A DNA stretch of 64,000 nucleotides from Toxonevra muliebris (lineage: Eukaryota; Arthropoda; Insecta; Diptera; Pallopteridae), in assembly GCA_963691655.1 (NCBI GenBank), contig OY829327.1, positions 62,880,079 to 62,944,078 of the forward strand. Reading direction: 5' to 3'. This document shows positions 22,544 through 33,636 of the stretch, piece after piece. Made by a program: the position numbers and the translations under genes. The notes beneath the pieces are model-generated. The model was given only the letters and a program-made list of their open reading frames with translations. It did not search any database and was not told where the DNA came from. The first letter of the stretch is position 1. Each line of letters starts with the position of its first letter.

Positions 22544-22798
22544 CTGTACAAATGCCTCATACCCTAGAGCTTCTGAAGTTTTTAATAGTCTTTGAATAGT
22601 GTTATCAATTTTATCCTTAGTGAAATTCACTAAATATTCTTTAGATTCATGAGCTGAGTGTTCAAAGTCAAAGTTAGCACCATTAACCCATTCGTACTTT
22701 ACGTGCGATGTATCACGACGCCAGATAATGACTATTCGCAGTAATTTATCGTCGGTTGATCCTTTGGAGATTGCATTTATAAAATCAATTTGTTTTTC
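22544..22798 (-). CDS. DNAJC16: DNAJC16-like gene, lumenal exon before the membrane exon
   Basis: On the minus strand, acceptor TTTTTAG and donor GTAAGT bound a 255-bp exon (85 codons, phase 0 at both ends). It encodes EKQIDFINAISKGSTDDKLLRIVIIWRRD, then YEWVNGANFDFEH and KEYLVNFTKDKI. In the human protein the matching stretch lies between the VRFVHVY segment and the membrane helix. Only frame 0 is open, which conflicts with all GT donors of the preceding exon (see 26726-26886). Confidence 0.8.
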
Positions 22799-23591
22799 CT
22801 AAAAATATATAAAAAACAACTATTTATGCAAAACCATATAAATAAAATGATTTTAAGGTACGGTTGAAAATTAAAATTCTACTGTATTATCCGACATTAT
22901 AAATACCATCTTTGAGTTACAGCTACAAATCCAACAGCAACTCGCGTCTTGGCTACATTGTGCTGAGTTTGAAAATGTATGTCACCAGCACTTATCTTCA
23001 CTTTCTATACTCAACAAACTAATTACAAGTGCTTCTTAATAGGGTCAAATTTTCACAACTTAACCGCCCAAAATCAGAAGTCGCTTCTCTGCTTTTGGTA
23101 GTTTGAGAATTATTTTGGTAGGTTTCTAGTGAAAATTTGGTAGGAAAAAACTTTCGTGGCAACACTGCTATCGAGGCCGTCTCCCCTGACTGCCAATTCA
23201 ATTGGAAAAATTAATCACTATACATATAAAGTTGGGTATACACACATCAAATTGAGCCAGTTTCAAGCATAACCAATACATAGATAAAACAATGACGGAC
23301 GGTTGCGTATACACACGTCAACCATGCACCGTCAAAATTCATTTTCCCGTAATTTTCACCGAGTGAACATATTTTGCTGTCAGCAAGATAATTTTGTTAC
23401 GATGTTTACTCACCGAAAATCTCGAAAAAACGAGCATATGCTTGACAGATTAAGTATACACGCATCAAATAAGATGAGATCGTTAACGGACCGTTAAACA
23501 ATATCAAACAGGCTTTGATTTTGATCAAAAAAGCCGTCCGTGAAGATTTCGCACTAATACACTCAAAATTATGTATGCAATGCTTGATGCA
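22799..23591. other. Intron; dispersed TATACACACATCAA-like motif
   Basis: No gene. The motif GTATACAC(A/G)C(A/G)TCAA appears about three times (near 23237, 23309 and 23455), which suggests an old inverted-repeat element, but its borders are unclear. Confidence 0.35.
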
Positions 23592-23897
23592 CCATACACA
23601 TTGACGACGGCAGCTACACGACTACATCTGTCTAATTATAAAAACAACATGTTCTTATGGAGACGATTATTTTGGTGACGCCACGACCACATGACCACCG
23701 ACCACAATTGTGGCTGTAGCCAATTTTAAATCTATTTCTAATTTGACAAGAGAGAGAGAGAGAGTTTGCTTTTGTTGTTTTGGCTGTGTTTGCTGCAGGT
23801 GGTGCCGCTTCCATTGTGTTTAGTAGCTGACTACACGGCGACAGTTGTAGACGACAGAATTTCGTAGTCGTGTAGTTGCTGTCGTCAATGTGTATGG
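23592..23897. mobile_element. MITE-like element with about 33-bp inverted ends
   Basis: The left end CCATACACATTGACGACGG and the right end (reverse complement, with two or three mismatches over about 33 bp) bound 306 bp with no coding capacity. It contains a GA microsatellite near 23750. No target duplication is obvious. It is too small to encode its own transposase. Confidence 0.6.
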
Positions 23898-24207
23898 ACC
23901 ATGATCGTGTCTAGCAGGATCTCAGTATAAAAATAAGTTTAACTTTGCTTATCTAACTCAACATGAAACAATTTTCGAGATCAAAGTGGAATGGCATTTT
24001 TTCGCAAGCTCAGATATTTGAGGGTGTGTTAAGAGACAAGCGAAAGATAAGTTTGCAAAAAAAAAAAACGATAAGCCAATCAAAACGCCTACTGGGCTAC
24101 ACATTTTTTTTTTTAAATTGATTTTGAATTATGCACAAAAAAAGAACACAATGAACATGATAAAGTAACGAATGGACAGCAAATTAGAGTCAAGACCATC
24201 AAAGGAC

Positions 24208-24450
24208 GACCTCGATAGTCTAGTGGATAGTGCACTAGACTTTCATCCAGAAGGTTGAGGGTTCGATTCCCGTCTTGGTCTGGTGGTTAATTCTCATAAA
24301 CTTCTTATATTCACTATCGATATGAAGCGGATGAGAATTATAAGAATGTGTACAAGTACACACCTTGGTTGGTAAAGGCAAAACCACCGAGCTGATAAAA
24401 AATTGCCACACAGCCGTTCGAAATCGGCGTTAAACTGTAGGTCCTACCAT
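24208..24450 (+). mobile_element. tRNA-Glu-derived SINE, copy with full body
   Basis: Head GACCTCGATAGTCTAGTGG, CTTTCATCCAG and B box GGTTCGATTCC, then a body with TTCACTATCGATATGAAG and the terminal block GCCGTTCGAAATCGGCGTT, AACTGTAGGTCC. The whole 243 bp lines up with 8439-8680. An internal inverted repeat (ATTCTCAT/ATGAGAAT) lies in the first part of the body. A second tRNA-like unit follows directly. Confidence 0.8.
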
Positions 24451-24451
24451 C

Positions 24452-24523
24452 GCCACTGTGGTCTAGTGGCAGAGTGCCAGACTCTTGTTTCTGGAGACCC
24501 GAGTTCGATTCTCGGCTTGGGTA
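24452..24523 (+). other. Second tRNA-like unit next to the SINE
   Basis: It contains an A-box-like TGGTCTAGTGGC, a stem CCAGA/TCTGG around a loop of eight bases, and a B box GAGTTCGATTC. The acceptor stem does not pair well and the loop length is wrong for a normal anticodon loop, so it is a tRNA-derived repeat head or a degraded tRNA, not a confident tRNA gene. Confidence 0.45.
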
Positions 24524-24540
24524 TGTTTCTTATCTATAAG

Positions 24541-24735
24541 ATATCTGTAAGAATTCAGGTATTACCCGTAATTTCGGGTATCCGAATTAATGTGTTACCA
24601 GCAAATTTTCGGGTACCCGCAAAATTTACGTGTATCCGTTGACCGAAATGTCCGGGTACCCGTGAGATCGGGTAATACCCGCATTTTCGGGTACCCGGGC
24701 TTTTATATGTGCGGGTACTACCCAACGGGTATCAA
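24541..24735. repeat. Palindromic GGGTACCC / GGGTATTACCC cluster
   Basis: In about 190 bp the motifs GGGTACCCG (near 24613, 24653 and 24690), GGTATTACCCG, GGGTAATACCCG and GGGTACTACCC recur. They are all inverted repeats around GGGTA..TACCC. The block is distinctly G+C-rich in AT-rich surroundings. No coding is supported. Confidence 0.6.
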
Positions 24736-25590
24736 GAGCACTAGTTTAAATGCATCAAATTTTAATTTTACCTAGTAGTCTCTTTTTCGGTCTTTTGATT
24801 ATTATTAGTGAACAATAAGAGTTTGTATTGATTTAGGTTTGTTTGCAACCCAAACACATACTAGGACTAACGGTTTGGTTTTTAGTTTTCTGCAACTACC
24901 ACATAAACTAGTCGCAGTATTAACTTATGAACACAATGATTGTTGGAGAATAAGTAAGTTTTATTATTGTAAAATTCTGGAATATATAGTAAATTAAAAT
25001 TTATATTTGTGTGTACAAAGGCCTTGGCATTGCTACTCTAGCTTATTTTATCATTCACAAGAGGAAAAACATTGAAATAGTATCGAAAATTACGTTAAAA
25101 CTGAATAATTAAACAAAAAATGAAATGTGATAACATTCTGATTATTGGTTTATGTCGTTGCATTGCAGCGCGGTGTTGGCAACGATTCAACGCGCTCAAG
25201 CGCTCTCGCTACCAGACAAAATATTAGGATTTTCGAGAATACTACTTATTTCTTTCAGAAAATTGTTCATATATAAATAAATAAAAATGACCTTTTAAAC
25301 AAAAACAGAATTTCTGCTCCGATAGGCCTAGAAAGTATTAAAAAATTAAATTGTTTTTAAAAAAGTAGTCAGTTGTTCAAATAAATTACAGTTTTTGTTA
25401 ATTTGGAAAAATTGTTCGATTCGAATATTATTTATACATCTTTCCACAAAAAATTATCAATTTTCATCCAGCCATCCTGAGCAATATATTTTCAACTAAA
25501 CAGCTGCTTCTAATTTGATTTGTTTATAACTTTTTTTAAATAATTATTTTTACAAAAAGAAAAAATTTGGAAATTATTTTTTCGATAAAA
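24736..25590. other. Intron; no gene seen
   Basis: AT-rich intronic DNA without recognised features. Confidence 0.35.
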
Positions 25591-25594
25591 GCTA

Positions 25595-26390
25595 TTGAAA
25601 AATGCGATGCAAATTTTTTTAAGACATTACAATGTTTATGACTTAACAAATCATTGTGCCACTAGAGAAACGCCAAAGCACCAAGATTTGGTGATAACAT
25701 TAGTTGTTGAAGCCAATCCTATCATTACACTTGAAGCAGCCCAACAAAAACTGGCGCTGAAGTACATCACTATATCTCTCAATACAATACAAAGTCGTTT
25801 AAAATAATTCCAAATTGAATTCGTCGAAAATATGGATGATGATTATAACGATATGGCCTTTATAGACGAATATTCTTTTGAGTAGTAAGCACCATAAAGC
25901 TTACCTGATCAATTAAGGGCAGTAAAATGGTTCAGAGATTAGTTAAGCATACACGAAAGGCTCATGTTTGGGGATGCTTTAAAAAATAGAATTTCTCATG
26001 AACATGATTTTTTTCACGATGCCCAGTACTTGATCCATTTATTCCAGCACGGGCCTTCTTCTAATAACTGGTTTGGGAAAGGAAATCGAAATTGGGATTG
26101 AGGACAGGGCCCTAAACATCAAAGTCGCTTGTACATTAAATGAAAAGAAGAATATGGGATAAGAATTTTGGGCTGCGCCTCTCAATCTCCAGATTGTGAA
26201 ATTGTGAAACTTAAGATGAGCAGAAAATATGCTAAAAGCATTGCCCATACCATATTGATATGTCAGCGTATTGGGCAAATAATGTTTAAAAATAATGTGG
26301 GTTTTTTTAATAAGGTTGAAAAGACTGTACATAAGGCATATGCATGATCAAAACAGTTTTATGAAAAATTAAAATCGGAAACAAAATAAA
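25595..26390 (+). pseudogene. Tc1-like transposase, strongly decayed
   Basis: The frame at 25595-25807 reads LTNHCATRETPKHQDLVITLV and ITLEAAQQKLALKYITISLNT, like the second helix-turn-helix of Tc1 transposases. Downstream one sees FIDEYSFE (about 25860), degraded from the first catalytic Asp motif, then PKHQS (about 26115) and ASQSPD (about 26175). These match the order D, DPKH, QSPD of Tc1 proteins. Many stops and frameshifts are present. The similarity is weak and read by eye. Confidence 0.4.
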
Positions 26391-26725
26391 TTAATGATTA
26401 AAACCGCTATTTATTAGTGACTAATACAAGGTTTTATAAACCTTTTAATTCCAAATAAAAAATTCAAAAAAACTAAGTTATTCGAATTTCATTATTCATC
26501 ATAACGATAACAACATCAAATATTAATCTGCTTTTGTTACAATAAAGAGTAAAAGCGTTTAACTCTTGTAAGATTCTACCCTCACAAATATGTTGGTGGG
26601 CTGTGAAAGGATTAATGCAAGATGTACAAAAAACTATAAATAAATAAACTCTTCTACTGAAATCGAATCAGTAACAAAATTTTAAAAGTATGAAATAAGA
26701 TTTTTTACAAATGTTTTATACTTTC

Positions 26726-26886
26726 CTTGAATATATATGCAAATCTAACTCTTTCTGAGCTATATTCACTTTGCAGTGCAATATGCCGAAGAGCACCACG
26801 AGCGAAATCATGAGCATCACAGTTTTCTGTGATGAGAACGATGCAAAGACGTTTTCGTGGTCGATTCCATTCAGCTGGACACACAC
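26726..26886 (-). CDS. DNAJC16: DNAJC16-like gene, exon GVCPAEW..RFAYIFK (abnormal donor)
   Basis: The acceptor TTTTAG precedes GTGTGTGTCC on the minus strand, and the first two bases complete a Gly codon with the preceding exon (phase agrees). It encodes VCPAEWNRPRKRLCIVLITENC and ERVRFAYIFK, matching human ELCPV..KYCVVLLTAE and VRFVHVY. To join the next exon in its only open frame the coding should end after AAG at 26726, but the following bases are GAAAGT, not GT. A GT lies at 26722-26721 and another at 26708-26707, but both give the wrong phase. The end is therefore uncertain. Confidence 0.75.
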
Positions 26887-27061
26887 CTAAAATGTAAAAA
26901 AAATTATTTAAAATAAAAACTTTATTTAAAATAAAGTAAATACATAGCAAAATAAAGATTATTTTACTCTTATCGGTTCGACTGAATTAGTTATGTATGT
27001 ATATTTAATTGATACATTCCATATTAAATTCTTTTTTTGACTATTGTAATCAATAACTGTA

Positions 27062-27773
27062 TCCTAAGGCCAATTTCACAGTGGTCATTTAAATTGCAAT
27101 TGATACTTAATTTCTGAAATTCATTTTCATAGTTCGAAGTTAATTTAAATTTAATTGCAATTTAAATGGCCAATTATGGGCATTTAAATGTAGTACATGC
27201 AACCCTTTATAGGAAAAAAGTAAACAACTGATTGTGAACCAAGGCCATTTACTTGCTTTTCAGGAACAACATACATTTTTTCATCGAATTCGTGGCGCTC
27301 CAGTTTCTGTGGAGGGCCACCTCCTATCCCATTCAGCGATCTTTTATCTATCAAATTATCCATTTTAAGTTTGTTTCAATTGTTTTATACCAACAATCTA
27401 TTTCTTTTTGTTTACAGTATTACCCCAAATTAAGTGATTCAATACACAATTATTTGACGGCAAAACATTCAATCTTAATTGAGGGTGAAAAACTTCGGAA
27501 GTGACAGAAAACAATTATTTATAGTTTGAATTAACTAACTTGAGAGCCGAAATAAAAATATAGTGCAATTTTTTTGAAGATTTAAAACAAGATAATATCA
27601 GTAGAGAAACATAAATTGAGATATTACTATATTCGCAAAGGTTTAACGACAACCAACTTCATGGTGAAGACCGCAGTGCCACACTGTGAAAACCGCAAAA
27701 AGTTAAATTGCATTTAATTTTTAATTTACAATTAACTTAAATTAAATTTAAATGTATACTGTGAAATTGGCCC
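27062..27773. mobile_element. Non-autonomous inverted-repeat element with perfect 8-bp duplication
   Basis: The ends read AGGCCAATTTCACAGT (left) and its reverse complement ACTGTGAAATTGGCCC (right, one difference). The flanks show TAACTGTA on both sides (27054-27061 and 27774-27781). The 712-bp interior has no transposase; the open frame at 27253-27504 lacks motifs. An 8-bp duplication fits hAT- or P-type mobilisation. Confidence 0.65.
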
Positions 27774-28171
27774 TAACTGTACTAATCGAAAGCCAGGGTT
27801 AGGGATTGAAATTGGTAATTGAAGTTTTCAATATCTCAAGAATGGAGAAAAGTTTTAATCCCATTGTTGTAACTTATATATTTACTTAGTTGGTAATACT
27901 AGCGTAGAAATTTCTTTCATTCGCTCAACATGACCTATCCATCAAATAGTAGCATTTTGCTGAGTTTCCTATCGCACACACATTTTGCACCCGCAGACTC
28001 ATTGATCTTCAGCTGAACAATGGCTGTTAAGACCTCATCATAGTCGGGTGATGTTACATAAACGTCTTCAGTTTGAGATTTCCGGAACAAAAATATTCAG
28101 ATTATTTTGTATGGAATTTTTTACTTTAATTTTTCTGGCGAAAGACAACAATTTTTGTTTATAATACCATG

Positions 28172-28859
28172 TTCCCACTGAGCCGAAATTGTGTAGTTTC
28201 GGCAAATGGTTTCCAACGATACTGCAATCGTTTACATTATGAAGCTGGTTTCGATTATGGTTTCGTTTGACAGTTCATTGTTTGTTTCTTGTTGTAAAAT
28301 GCTGGCGGGTAAATATTTCGGTCTAAACCATTTAAATCCGAAGAGAATCAAAATGATAAACGAAATATTTAGCAACGAAATAAAAGTGTATAGGAGAAAA
28401 AGTCAATTATTATGTATCTTGTTTTACTTCAATCGCAGCAACTATGCAGCCTTGCTGCCGCAGCTCCTCCGCCATTTATTCATATATATGGCCATTTTGT
28501 TTTTGCCTAACGCAGCTTCTCCACTTTTCTGCCCATACCTCAGCTAAGAGCTCCTCTTCCCGCGCACTCCATACATTTTTTTTTAGATTTTCGTTTCTAC
28601 ATGTTAATCAAGTTGTACGCAAAGCAAACTATAAATGTCTCTATAGAAATGTCAAAGCACATTCACTTCAATATACATTTCAGTGAACACATTTAGGGTT
28701 GCATTCGATTTTTGCTCGGTTTCGAATGCGGTTTCGTTGAAACAACCTCATTTCCGTTGTTTCGTTTGAAATATTTTTATAACGCAGTTTATTTTTAACG
28801 CAGTTTCAGCCGAAACTACGGAAATTATCGAAAACTATGCAATTTCGACACAGTGGGAA
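28172..28859. mobile_element. Inverted-repeat element TTCCCACTG..CAGTGGGAA
   Basis: The outer 9-10 bp are inverted perfectly, and the similarity continues inward (AGCCGAAATTGTGTAGTTTCG against the other end's GTCGAAATTGCATAGTTTTCG). It is 688 bp with no recognised coding. No clear target duplication was found. The open frames at 28206-28547 and 28444-28686 show no motif. Confidence 0.5.
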
Positions 28860-28959
28860 TATAGTATAAGTTGCTAACATTGAAATAATTCATGTTCCAT
28901 TGCAATAAATGTAGCAGTAAAACTATATATTTAGTGAGCTTATTTATATTTTTTAACCA

Positions 28960-31136
28960 AGGTGAAGGAATCCATCGGCGACATGAATATCGATTTGAAC
29001 AAATGCGAATGGCATGGAAAATATAATCACTGAAAGTACGAGAGTGGACATCAGTCGAAACACCAGTACCAACATTGACCATTTCCTCATTAGATGCAAA
29101 GAGAGCAACGTGAATGCACAACAATAACAACAGATATCTCTGACCATTACTCGTTGAATAAATTTTAATAACAGCAACAACAATAATAAAAAAAAAGCGC
29201 AACAAAAGAAACCTATAAGTGATCGGAGGGTAAATGCACTAGTTAGGGGCACGGATTGGGGTGAAATTCTTAACATGTCAAATGTTGGCGATATTTATCA
29301 GAATATCCATTATATTTTCAAAGACATATATGATAAATCGCAAATACCCACAAAATGTAAAAGGAAAAGAAAACAGAATCCGTGGATCAATGAAGAATTA
29401 ATAAAATTGTATGAGCTAAGCGATAAACTTTATAAAAAGTGGTTATTAAAACCGAAAGACAAATTAAAAGAAAAGGAATACAAAACTTTTAGAAACACCA
29501 TAATAAATTTTACGATTACAGGAATGATACCAAAAAAAACTTGGCAAACGATTAATGAAATAATTGGAAAAAAACAATAAATCTCGGTGCAACGATAATG
29601 AAAAACTTTAAAAACGAAGAAGCTTCTGTGATAACAAATAAGTTTGCGAAAACTTTCATCGATAATATAAAAAATACAATACATATTTGCGAAATCAAAA
29701 CATTACATACCAATGAAATTTCACAACAAAACTCAATCTTTTTAGAAAAACCTAATGAAGTAGAAGTTTCTAATATAACTGAAGGTCTCGATATGAATAA
29801 AGGTCCGGGGCAAGATGAAATACGACCCAAAGACCTCAAAAATAATGTCTCATTCGTTGCACCTGTCATTACTAAACTAACAAATATGAGCCTAGACCAA
29901 ATGATTATTCCCAAAGCTCTTAAACAATTTATAATTAGGCCAATATACAAAAACGGTGAAAAATCCAAATATAGTAACTATAGACCAATTGCAATACTAC
30001 CAATTATCGAAAAAATTCTGGAGGAAATCATAGTAAGAAGATTAACGATGTTCATTGATAAGTACAAAATTATTCATGCAAACCAATATGGTTTCCAAAA
30101 AGGCAAAAGTATTAATAAGCTATTAGGTAACTTTGGAAACACACTCAACGAAAGTCTCAGTAAAAATCACCATTACTTGGCACTTTTTATTGACTTTACA
30201 AAGCCTTTGATACGTTATCACATACAAAACTCTTAAACTCGTTACAGAACGCAGGAATACGTGGCAATTGCATTAAGTGGTTCCAAAACGACCTAATCCT
30301 TAGAACGTATCGCGTAAAAGTCAACAATGTTTAGAGTGACGAATTTAATATATCACACGGTGTACCTCAGAGATCTAAGCTAGGGCCTCTGCTGTACATT
30401 ATTTACGTAAATGGGATGTTGAATACACAGAAAAAAAGTATGTCGTTTGCATACGCAGATGACACGGCTACAGTAGTATGTCACAAAGACATCAATGTTG
30501 CAGTAGAGAAAATGCAGCATGACCTAGATATCATTGCGCGATGGTCACATGACAACAGTCTTACTATAAACCCTAAAAAAAAACCAAGATTATGCATATA
30601 AAACCTCCACATATTCTTTATAACGACATTAAAGTTAAATTCCACGACATCGAGTGTTTACATAACGACAAAACTACCAACAATCGATCAGATGACAGAT
30701 GTCATACTTACATCGATGTTGTGAACAATTATATATATCTCGGCATAACTATCGACCACAATTTCAAATGTAACGCATTGAAAAACTGCAGAAAAAATTA
30801 CGAAGCACTTCTTACATCTTGCATCATCTAAGCAATTGTAGCAATTTTAAAGTGCTCAAGCAAGTATACCTCTCATTGAGCGAGTCATATATCCGTCACG
30901 GTATCACTGCATGGGGCGCCTCAGCGCACTGCAGACAACTGCAACAGAGCCAGCATTATCTTTTAAAAATCCTAGCAAAAAAGAAAAAAATCACAAACTA
31001 CCAGAATCCATTAGTGCATAAACAACTAGAAATATTGAACGTCGAAGAAATTTACAAATTATGCCTAATCAGTGAATTCTACGAAGACAGCCGGTACAAA
31101 ATCTTAATAGACCACCAACACAACACACTTCTTTAA
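28960..31136 (+). pseudogene. ORF2 of CR1-like element B
   Basis: Endonuclease end: GDMNIDL, STNIDHFLI. Then the linker NPWINEELIKL (29275-29580). RT: IRPIYKNGEKSKYSNYRPIAILP (about 29930-30005), NQYGFQKGKS, FIDFTKPL (about 30187, a degraded FAKAFD motif A), NAGIRGNCIKWF, HGVPQRSKLGPLLYIIYVN (30357-30410), FAYADD (30443-30460). The thumb region follows with YIYLGITIDHNFK (30732-30770) and the end HGITAWGAS (30898). Breaks occur near 29578, 30235, 30333, 30600 and 30830. RNase H is absent. Confidence 0.75.
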
Positions 31137-31458
31137 AAATTATGGAAAAAGTACTTTAGCAACTATGCTGCCAACCATCTTGAACGAGCTTCCTGGAAAT
31201 CTTCTGAACATCCGCAACATACCAATAAGAAGAAAACTAATAAAAATCATTTTATTAAGAAGGTTAATTAATTTATACATATATGTATTATATACACCCA
31301 AAAATAACTTTAATTTTAGCGAATACACTATTTTTAGCTAACATTTTATAATGTATTTTTCCTGCAGACAAGCCCAAAGAGCTTCTTAGGATATAATCAT
31401 TTAAAAATTGTAAACAATTTGTGAAAAATAAATAAAATTTAATTGAATTGAATTGAAC
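28960..31458 (+). mobile_element. CR1-like non-LTR retrotransposon B, 5'-truncated
   Basis: The element starts inside the endonuclease (GDMNIDL near 28980), continues through a nearly complete RT, and ends with a GAATTGAATTGAA tail (31440-31457), like element A. It lies in the 5.3-kb intron of the DNAJC16-like gene, opposite to its transcription. No target duplication was identified. Confidence 0.75.
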
Positions 31459-31520
31459 CCTGGAATCGCCAGAGCTGTAATGGGGGTCTACCTGGGAAAA
31501 TTTGCTTGAGTATTTGAATT

Positions 31521-31808
31521 ATATATCGTCGTCGTTCTGGCAGAATTCACCAAGTCCATTTTTTTAATTTCTGAGATGAAGTTAGTTTATGCAGTGCATG
31601 GTGCGCTACGAACACTGACAAAATTTAAAAACTCAACAGATTGATATACACATTAGTATACGTTTCAAGTGGATCATCAAAAATCTAATCTATAATGTCA
31701 TTCGAATTATAGAAGCTAATTCATACAGATCCAATCAAAAAAACTAATTTGGACTCCAATCAAAAAAACTAATTTGGACTGAATTCTGCTTGAACGACGA
31801 CGATATAT
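31521..31808. mobile_element. MITE with about 45-bp inverted ends (ATATCGTCGTCGTTC)
   Basis: The ends ATATATCGTCGTCGTTC and GCAGAATTCA are repeated in reverse complement at the right (GAACGACGACGATATAT). Inside the right arm a short unit CAAAAAAACTAATTTGGACT occurs twice in tandem. It is 288 bp and has no coding. The flank is too AT-repetitive to define a duplication. Confidence 0.65.
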
Positions 31809-32194
31809 CAGTCGTATTCAAACAAGCCGTCCATATCCTCTTGCTAATTTATATTGCGTTCTGGTATTAAAGTAAACAAATCTTATTGCATAGAAAATTA
31901 TCTACCAAAATTTAATTTTAAAACAAAACTGAAACTATTCAAAGACACGGCCAATCCACATAAATCTTTGAGGAAATCTATTTGAAAGTTGATTTTGTTC
32001 GAACACGAACGCAAAATTGAGACGGGTGATGGTGATGGGAATTATTAAGCGCTCTTTTCAACAAGCTTATAAATTGTATATAATTTTCTAAGGTTCTATA
32101 CAAAAATATATTAGGTTTCACAAAATAAAAACTTAAGTATCTGAAAACTTGAATTTTTTTTATTTAATATATTAATATTAATATATATATATAC

Positions 32195-32409
32195 CTTCTA
32201 GCATCTCTTGTGATGACAACCTTGGCAGTGTCAAAAATTGATTTGACGATATTATGTTGTTTAATGTCTGCGCAGGAATATCAGACATTGAAACACTGGC
32301 AACAGGTCGTTCTGAATCTTCATTGAATATTAATAACGTATCCAAATTTGGATGAATTTTATAACGTTCTTGAATAATGTTACAATTGTTGCCACCCAAT
32401 AGCACAAAC
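32195..32409 (-). CDS. DNAJC16: DNAJC16-like gene, exon FVLLGGNNCNII..
   Basis: Acceptor TTTTAAG and donor GTATAT bound 215 bp. The first base completes a Gly codon with GG from the exon at 50759-50579, and the exon ends in phase 1. It encodes FVLLGGNNCNIIQERYKI, TLLIFNEDSERPVA and LPRLSSQEMLE. The order and spacing match human YVYVGLRG, APTLLVFKEHINRPA and ARLTSQKLFHE, part of the lumenal region. The intron before it is 18.2 kb. Confidence 0.85.
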
Positions 32410-33636
32410 CTTAAAAGAAAAGAAAAACAACCATATTTTAAAAATAAAATTGTTATTAGGTATAATATATAAGTTTACAATATTTTAATTGGTGGCCACA
32501 CCCCTCATGAGATAGCGAAAGACTAGAGTAGTCTCAGCGGCAACCAGAGGCTCCTTAGTGTTACAACATTTGTAGTTTTCAAGGGGTTCTCACTTTTCAA
32601 AGATAGGCACGAGTTGATTATAATTTATAAATTTGTTTCATTTCATAATCCAAAATTTAAATTATAGTCCTAAAATTCTAAATTAAATTCACAATTTCAT
32701 TTATAGGGTTCTACCCCCAACTCTTGATGGTTAAAACTAGTAGGTGATGCTTGTTGTATCTACAGAGCGTGTATTTAAGCGTGCAACGATAAGCGTAAAA
32801 TATCACCTTATGTACGTGCGTGATGATTACGCCAGACCAGTGTTGCCATATTTTTTGGGCAAAAACTGTAAAAAGTAAAAACAAAGACTGTATATTGGAA
32901 AAAAAAAATGTAACCTATAAAAACGAAAAAAAAAAAACAAAACTTAAATTTTCAATTTGAAAAGTTTCTCAGCCACTTGCCCATCATTTTAAATTTAATA
33001 GGTCCAATAATATAATAGTTTCCGCATGTTTGGGCGATGCTATGCTTTCTTGAACGGGGCAGAAATTTTAAATCCTATAACTTCTGGGGAACCTAGTACA
33101 ATAATGGTGCAAAACTTTGAAAACAAAAGTCCGCTCATTAGGCATGATTTGGAAATAAAAAAACAAACGAACATACAAATTTGGTATTAATATTAAACTA
33201 GTTCTTATAACACTTTCACCCAAAAAAAAAGAAAATTAAAAAAATTAAGTTATTTGATTTGCGTTATTTATCATAACGACAACAACAATCAGCCATCAGA
33301 CTGTTTTTGATTGAAAAAAATAGCGTTTAGCTGGTGTCAGATTCTACTCGCAAAAATGCTCTGAAATAGTTACAATAAATTTATTTAAATAAATATGTAA
33401 TGATATTAATAAAATCAAAAAAAACTGTTTCCTTTAAAATTAAGAAAAATAAGTCAATAAAAAAAGGAACAAAATCATGTAAAAATGTATTAAAGAAATA
33501 TGTTATTTAATATTTTTGATTTGGAAATTTTTTTTGCAAATTTCTTTCAAATTTGGCAGTTCACATTTCTAATTAATTATTAAAATTGTTAGGCTTGCAA
33601 TTCTCATTTATTTTACAGTATTTTCACTTATATAGG
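32410..33636. other. Intron; no gene seen
   Basis: AT-rich DNA from the acceptor of the preceding exon to the foldback element. No coding or clear repeat borders were recognised. Confidence 0.4.

Noticed and set aside
27253..27504. 83-codon open frame as a gene
   Set aside because: It lies inside a non-coding inverted-repeat element with clear borders.
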